Part shown: piece by piece, positions 6,013-6,249 of the stretch
Layout of the letters: each line of letters starts with the position of its first letter
Position numbering within the stretch: the stretch's first letter is position 1
Source: Planctomycetota bacterium
GTDB taxonomy: Bacteria > Planctomycetota > UBA1135 > GCA-002686595
Reading direction: 5' to 3'
Assembly (NCBI GenBank): GCA_027623615.1
Contig: JAQBVH010000208.1
Location: 1 to 6,249 of the forward strand
DNA: 6,249 bases
Position numbers and translations under genes: made by a program
Notes under the pieces: model-generated
Databases searched by the model: none
Told to the model about the DNA's origin: nothing
What the model saw: the letters and a program-made list of their open reading frames with translations, nothing else

Positions 6013-6249
6013 CAGGGTGGTGTAGCGCCTTGGTGCGCGGAAGGGTCCACGGAGTTTCGGGGCATGTCGGGAATCATGTCGTGAGCTTTGGCGGTCGCCG
6101 GCAACTTGAAATCGGGCGACCTTTCGTGGCAGCGCCGAAAGGGGGGAGCGACGGTTCGGGCAGAAGGGGAGGTTCGGCGAAGCCGACGCGCCGGGGCGGT
6201 GAGGACCTTAACCGGCGAAGACCATAGAGCGAGAACGACGCAGGCGAGG
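6013..6249. other. Right-edge region with no supported gene; several inverted repeats
   Basis: I find no reading frame here with convincing protein character, and no tRNA, rRNA, RNase P, SRP or tmRNA signature. The plus strand is purine-rich. Three stems can be drawn: GGTCGCC (6093-6099) with GGCGACC (6115-6121); CCTTTCG (6120-6126) with CGAAAGG (6136-6142), which competes with the first for 6120-6121; and TCGGC (6174-6178) with GCCGA (6182-6186) around a GAA loop. One plus-strand frame is open from 6085 to the edge, and one minus-strand frame runs from the edge to a TAA at 6210-6208. Either could be the end of a neighbouring gene, but neither can be supported. It may be a leader or a non-coding RNA. 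Confidence 0.4.

Noticed and set aside
6085..6249. Open plus-strand frame to the window edge
   Set aside because: About 55 codons of Arg-rich sequence with no ribosome binding site or motif; this length open by chance is common in such GC-rich DNA.
6208..6249. Minus-strand frame from the edge ending in TAA, a possible gene end
   Set aside because: Only 13 codons are visible, too few to tell from chance.
6013..6249. Possible tRNA, tmRNA, RNase P or SRP RNA
   Set aside because: A GGTTCG at 6153 resembles a T-loop start, but the rest of the T-arm and other conserved cores are missing.

Overview
The window is GC-rich bacterial chromosomal DNA with four genes that can be supported. Three lie head to tail on the minus strand and fill positions 61-5494: alanine racemase (alr), a 1258-residue AsmA-like envelope protein, and the RuvX/YqgF nuclease-fold protein. 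The fourth, on the plus strand at 5681-5926, encodes a small lysine-rich protein that I read as a bacterial histone. A peptidoglycan precursor enzyme together with an AsmA-like protein points to a diderm bacterium. The histone and the high GC would suit groups such as Planctomycetota or Bdellovibrio-like lineages, but no phylogenetic marker in the window settles this.

Layout, read on the minus strand from right to left: alr starts with GTG at 5494 and ends at 4271. After 5 nt the AsmA-like gene runs from 4265 to 489. Its TGA shares its last base with the ATG of ruvX (489-61). This spacing indicates one operon with translational coupling at its last junction. Two tandem hairpins (6-61) follow the ruvX stop and may end or stabilise the transcript. 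The operon joins cell-wall precursor synthesis (D-alanine), envelope or lipid maintenance, and nucleic-acid processing; no single shared pathway is evident.

The 186-bp gap 5495-5680 is a divergent control region. It holds a candidate promoter for alr whose start site would fall on the GTG codon (a leaderless mRNA), and a candidate histone promoter whose perfect TTGACA lies inside a 13-bp palindrome. The histone gene is followed by two small hairpins and a strong GC hairpin with a short T-run (terminator). The final 237 bases (6013-6249) hold no gene I can support, only several inverted repeats.

The most notable item is the 81-residue histone. A tail with an exact five-residue lysine period is joined to a minimal histone fold that keeps the R-x-T-x4-D motif but ends one residue after it, so it appears to lack helix alpha-3.
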